Assembly: GCF_002234575.2 (NCBI RefSeq)
Contig: NZ_CP022464.2
Span: forward strand, 5,208,001 to 5,272,000
Direction: 5' to 3'
Source: Enterocloster bolteae
GTDB taxonomy: Bacteria > Bacillota > Clostridia > Lachnospirales > Lachnospiraceae
DNA length: 64,000 nucleotides
The translations under genes and the position numbers were made by a program. A model generated the notes under the pieces. It did no database searches and was not told where the DNA came from. It saw only the letters and a list, made by a program, of their open reading frames with translations. Shown here in pieces: positions 61,259-64,000 of the stretch. The number at the start of each line of letters is the position of its first letter. Position 1 is the stretch's first letter.

Positions 61259-63291
61259 TATTTACCTCCGTTGCCGCCTGGTTTCTTTAAATCCACATTG
61301 CTCAGATGGACATACCCGGACTTTCCCCCGCCCGGATTGGCGCTGCCTATATGGACATACCCCGTAGGCTTTTTCTGTTCACCGGCATTATCTGCCGGAT
61401 TCCCGGCTCCTGATGCCGGTTCTGATGCCGGCCCGGTTCCTGATATCTGTCCGGCTTCCGCTCCGCCGGAGCCCCCGGCTGTCATGACACCCTTTAAGGG
61501 CACGGCTCCGCTTCCCAGCTGTACGCCAGGAATTTCCCGCTCTCTTTCTCCCCCGGCATACCCGGCATCGCTGCCATCCTCCAGCAAGGAGTGGCACAGC
61601 TTGGTCAGGGTGGTTTTTGTCTCGGCTGTTGTCTCTCCCAGCAGACCTGCTATCTCCTGAGCCACCATCATCTGTTTGTGGATGACCTTCTGGGCCAGAT
61701 CTATGGTTTCCAGCTTTCTCTCATATTCTTCCTGGGCCAGCTCCTCCTCACGGGTTATGTCTATGAAGGTGGCCAGGACTGCATTTTCCTTTTCTATGTA
61801 CACAATGTTCTGCAGGGTGGAAAGATTATATTCCGGATAATTCACCCGCTTGCCGTGGATGTTCTGGTGTGTATCAAATACCCACTGGAAGTTCACTGGG
61901 TCGATAAGTTCATACAGATACATCTGCAATGCCTGGGAACGGGTCCTTCCAAAATATCTCTCGCCCACATCCGAGTACTCCATGATGCGCATGTCATCTC
62001 CCACAATCAGTACGATGTTGGGTGAAGTCTCCATCACCAGGTTGGCCATGGATTCCGCCTTTTCATGCATAAACGGGATACACATGCTTACCTCTGCCTT
62101 GTGCTGGAATACGGCAATGGCCTTTTCACGGCAGGTAGGGTAACCGCAGGCGCCGCAGTTCAGCTCATCCTCCGGCTTCAGTTTGTTGGTCATTCGCAGG
62201 ATTTCCCGTATCTGTTCCTCCGTAGGCTGGGGGTCCCTGGGGGAATGGTCCTCGAACTGCTTCCTGAAATTCACATTTTCCCATACCGGCTCCATCTGCG
62301 TTTCCTCAGCCGGCTCCCTGCAGATGCTCTCCTCCATGTCCAGCTTAACCTTAAACCTGGATATAAACTCCTCATCTACCGTGGGGCCTTTGATGCAGCC
62401 GCCGGAACACATATTCATCTCTATAAAACAGCCCTTGATTTCTCCCCGGGACATACTCTTGCACAAATCAATACAATTGTCTTCCCCGTGGACATAGAAC
62501 TTTCTGTATCCATCCCCCTTCTCCTCGGTAGCCAGCACGGAATTCACCACGCCGTTGGTCACAGGATACAGGCGGTTTACCTTTGGGTCAAATGCGGTAA
62601 ATGGCCGGTCTTCACAGTCCCCGATTACGATGTCTTCTTCCTCCAGCCATTTGTTTATGTCATTAAAATTTAATACAGCATCAATATAGCCCTCATGCCT
62701 CAGGTCCATGGCTTCCTTCTTCTTGGCAATACACGGTCCAAGGAACACGACCTTCACATCACATCCAAGTTCTTCCTTCAAAAGCTTTCCGTGGGCAATC
62801 ATGGGAGACACAACCGGTGCCAGGCAGGGTATAAGCTGTGGATAGTAGATTTCCACCAGGTCATTAGCACTTGGGCAGCATGTGGTTATAATATTCTCCA
62901 TCTTGTGCTCTGCCAGAAGCTTCGTATACTCAGCCGTCACAAAAGCAGCTCCCTCGGAAGTCTCTCTCACATCCTCGAATCCCAGGCGCAGCAGAGCCCC
63001 CCGCACCTGACCGATTGTCTTGTATTTTAATAAACCCATATAGGACGGTGCTATGGACACCACCACACGCATGCCTTCGCGCAAAAATCCGCGAACCATG
63101 TTCAGGTCGCTCTTAAGGGTTTTTGCTGACTGAGGACAGATCTTCAGACAGTGACCGCACAGGATACACTTGTCCGGCATGATGACCGCCCGCTCATCCT
63201 TGACCTGGATGGCCTTTACCCCACAGTAGCGGACGCATTTATAGCAGTGTTTGCACTTTGTGGCTTTGAAATCTATGATTTCCATGCCCAT
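61258..63291 (-). CDS. Group C sensory [FeFe] hydrogenase with PAS domain (HydS type)
   Basis: 677 residues from the ATG at 63291 (GGGGAG nine bases ahead; a TTG 6 bp up is possible). N-terminal two-cluster ferredoxin (CKHCYKCVRYC, CILCGHCLKICP), then H-cluster domain with TTCCPSANDLV, LGPCIAKKKEA and MNMCSGGCIKGP: the altered loops of sensory enzymes. Next an Fe-S linker (CGACGYPTCREKAIA), a PAS domain at ~415-530 (METSPNIVLIVGDDMRIMEY), a coiled coil, and a Gly/Ala/Pro-rich tail with GYVHIG and GYVHLS repeats. No kinase domain; output presumably runs through the overlapping phosphatase gene. Likely senses H2 or redox state. Confidence 0.93.
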   Translation of the reverse strand: MGMEIIDFKATKCKHCYKCVRYCGVKAIQVKDERAVIMPDKCILCGHCLKICPQSAKTLKSDLNMVRGFLREGMRVVVSIAPSYMGLLKYKTIGQVRGALLRLGFEDVRETSEGAAFVTAEYTKLLAEHKMENIITTCCPSANDLVEIYYPQLIPCLAPVVSPMIAHGKLLKEELGCDVKVVFLGPCIAKKKEAMDLRHEGYIDAVLNFNDINKWLEEEDIVIGDCEDRPFTAFDPKVNRLYPVTNGVVNSVLATEEKGDGYRKFYVHGEDNCIDLCKSMSRGEIKGCFIEMNMCSGGCIKGPTVDEEFISRFKVKLDMEESICREPAEETQMEPVWENVNFRKQFEDHSPRDPQPTEEQIREILRMTNKLKPEDELNCGACGYPTCREKAIAVFQHKAEVSMCIPFMHEKAESMANLVMETSPNIVLIVGDDMRIMEYSDVGERYFGRTRSQALQMYLYELIDPVNFQWVFDTHQNIHGKRVNYPEYNLSTLQNIVYIEKENAVLATFIDITREEELAQEEYERKLETIDLAQKVIHKQMMVAQEIAGLLGETTAETKTTLTKLCHSLLEDGSDAGYAGGEREREIPGVQLGSGAVPLKGVMTAGGSGGAEAGQISGTGPASEPASGAGNPADNAGEQKKPTGYVHIGSANPGGGKSGYVHLSNVDLKKPGGNGGK

Positions 63292-63293
63292 AA

Positions 63294-63533
63294 TCAAAGT
63301 CTCCCCTTTATCTCATTTTCAAAAAATTCTTCTGTATCTTCCGGCTTCAGGGAATACAACTCGCCCTCCACCGTCACGCACACTCCATGGTCACAATTTC
63401 CGGAACAGAACGCACCGTTTAAATCCACCTTATCAGACAGGCCGTTCTCATCCACCAGCTTCTGGAGCTTACTGATAATCTCTCTGGATCCCTTTAAATG
63501 ACAGGCGCTTCCAATACATATCGTTACTTTCAT
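63294..63533 (-). CDS. NuoE-like [2Fe-2S] thioredoxin-fold ferredoxin, 79 residues
   Basis: Single-domain protein MKVTICIGSACHLKGSREII ... LNGAFCSGNCDHGVCVTVEG. Four cysteines (CxxxxC and CxxxC pattern) fit the [2Fe-2S] site of NuoE-type proteins. It precedes the sensory hydrogenase with touching ends, and is the first gene of the three-gene unit. Likely an electron donor or acceptor for it. Confidence 0.88.
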   Translation of the reverse strand: MKVTICIGSACHLKGSREIISKLQKLVDENGLSDKVDLNGAFCSGNCDHGVCVTVEGELYSLKPEDTEEFFENEIKGRL

Positions 63534-63588
63534 CCCTTATTCCTCCACTATCTGCGTGTATTATGGGCTCACCCCAAACCATGGCTTC

Positions 63589-63617
63589 ATTATCTCACAT
63601 TGTGATATTTATATCAA
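63589..63617 (-). promoter_or_regulatory. Promoter with internal palindrome for the sensory hydrogenase operon
   Basis: Minus strand: TTGATA (63612-63617), 17 bp, GATAAT (63589-63594). The spacer contains TCACAATGTGA (63595-63605), a perfect 5-1-5 palindrome placed to act as an operator. Confidence 0.55.
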
Positions 63618-63698
63618 TAATATTTCTCAAATATTTTATAGAAAAGACAGGGCTGTTGTGCTATAGTTAATGATATTTACGAGAGGAGTTGAAGTACT

Positions 63699-64000
63699 AT
63701 GAAAAAACATGTTTCTTTACTTTTAATAGCATTTATGGGTATCTCCCTGGTGCTGGGCGGATGCGGCAAGAGCACCTCAGGCACACCTGCCACAGAGGCT
63801 CGGACGGAAGCCCAGGCCGGGACACAGACGGAAGCCCAGGCCGACGCACAGACCATAAACCAGAACGGTGAAAAAGCCTCCCAGGACCAGGCCTCAGAAA
63901 GCGCTTCCGGCGCAGTGTCCTCCTCTGAATCCGGTTCCGGCGATGAACTGAACACGGGTTTTGATGAAAACAAGCTGACCTGTCAGGCAGCCATCCGTGT
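63699..64000 (+). CDS. Lipoprotein, N-terminal part (cut by window edge)
   Basis: First ~100 residues: signal MKKHVSLLLIAFMGISLVLG, lipobox LVLGGC with the modified Cys, then a linker with repeated TEAQA units and many Ser/Glu, and finally DENKLTCQAAIRV at the edge. AGAGGAG precedes the ATG. The last residues resemble the start of an ABC substrate-binding domain, but too little is present to name one. Divergent from the sensory hydrogenase operon. Confidence 0.8.
   Translation, partial: MKKHVSLLLIAFMGISLVLGGCGKSTSGTPATEARTEAQAGTQTEAQADAQTINQNGEKASQDQASESASGAVSSSESGSGDELNTGFDENKLTCQAAIR

Overview
The window looks like the chromosome of a strictly anaerobic gut clostridium of the Lachnospiraceae, most like the Enterocloster / Clostridium clostridioforme group. 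This is inferred from gene content (three kinds of [FeFe] hydrogenase, a CooS-type CO dehydrogenase, a microcompartment locus, Firmicutes-style AGGAGG ribosome binding sites), not from a marker gene; no rRNA or tRNA gene was seen.

Layout. (1) 1-3.1 kb: edge of a bacterial microcompartment locus, with eutP/pduV and eutS/pduU on the minus strand and pduS, pduT and a PduO-C-like gene divergent from them. (2) 3.16-4.83 kb: an IS1182-like element with two nonsense codons, inserted in a terminator hairpin that it duplicated as a 31-bp target repeat. (3) 4.86-7.3 kb: a 56-residue double-CPNC protein behind a strong leader hairpin, a peroxiredoxin-glutaredoxin fusion, an unidentified membrane protein and the frameshifted tail of an acetate kinase gene. 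(4) 7.4-10.6 kb: a CO dehydrogenase catalytic gene overlapping a short [FeFe] hydrogenase gene. (5) 10.9-20.3 kb: a catabolic island with a FadR-type GntR regulator, an aldolase/lactonase/dehydrogenase/mutarotase/RhaT-like sugar-acid operon, and a divergent operon with a signal-less solute-binding-like protein, two CaiB/BaiF CoA-transferases and a MaoC hydratase. The shared intergenic region holds two near-consensus promoters and three copies of a TGGTAGTACCA-type FadR-family operator.

(6) 20.4-30.6 kb: one ten-gene operon gcvT-gcvH-gcvPA-gcvPB-lpd-fhs-fchA-folT-folD-FNT. This is a complete set of enzymes linking formate, tetrahydrofolate C1 units and glycine, with a formate channel and folate uptake, preceded by a LysR regulator gene. 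(7) 31.8-35.9 kb: a trimeric electron-bifurcating-type [FeFe] hydrogenase operon (hydC-hydB-hydA) with a G10 tract at the hydA ribosome binding site. (8) 36.1-43.5 kb: a cobalamin riboswitch with a terminator, followed by a five-gene nickel/peptide-type ABC transporter, a MetE-like methyltransferase and a broken metE fragment.

(9) 43.5-58.3 kb: a mobile and decaying region with three tandem large-serine-recombinase genes (the middle one lacks the catalytic domain), a degenerate ~120-bp repeat array, two damaged IS66-type elements, an AT-rich patch with a GNAT gene, and an in-frame chimera between IS66 tnpC and a carbamoyltransferase tail. (10) 58.4-63.5 kb: group B [FeFe] hydrogenase, SpoIIE-type phosphatase, PAS-containing sensory [FeFe] hydrogenase and a NuoE-like ferredoxin, followed at the right edge by the start of a lipoprotein gene.

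Together the core genes describe an H2/CO/formate-handling C1 and redox metabolism: three kinds of hydrogenase (bifurcating, group B, sensory) plus the CODH-linked one, and a formate-glycine operon that could run oxidatively (glycine to formate and CO2) or reductively.
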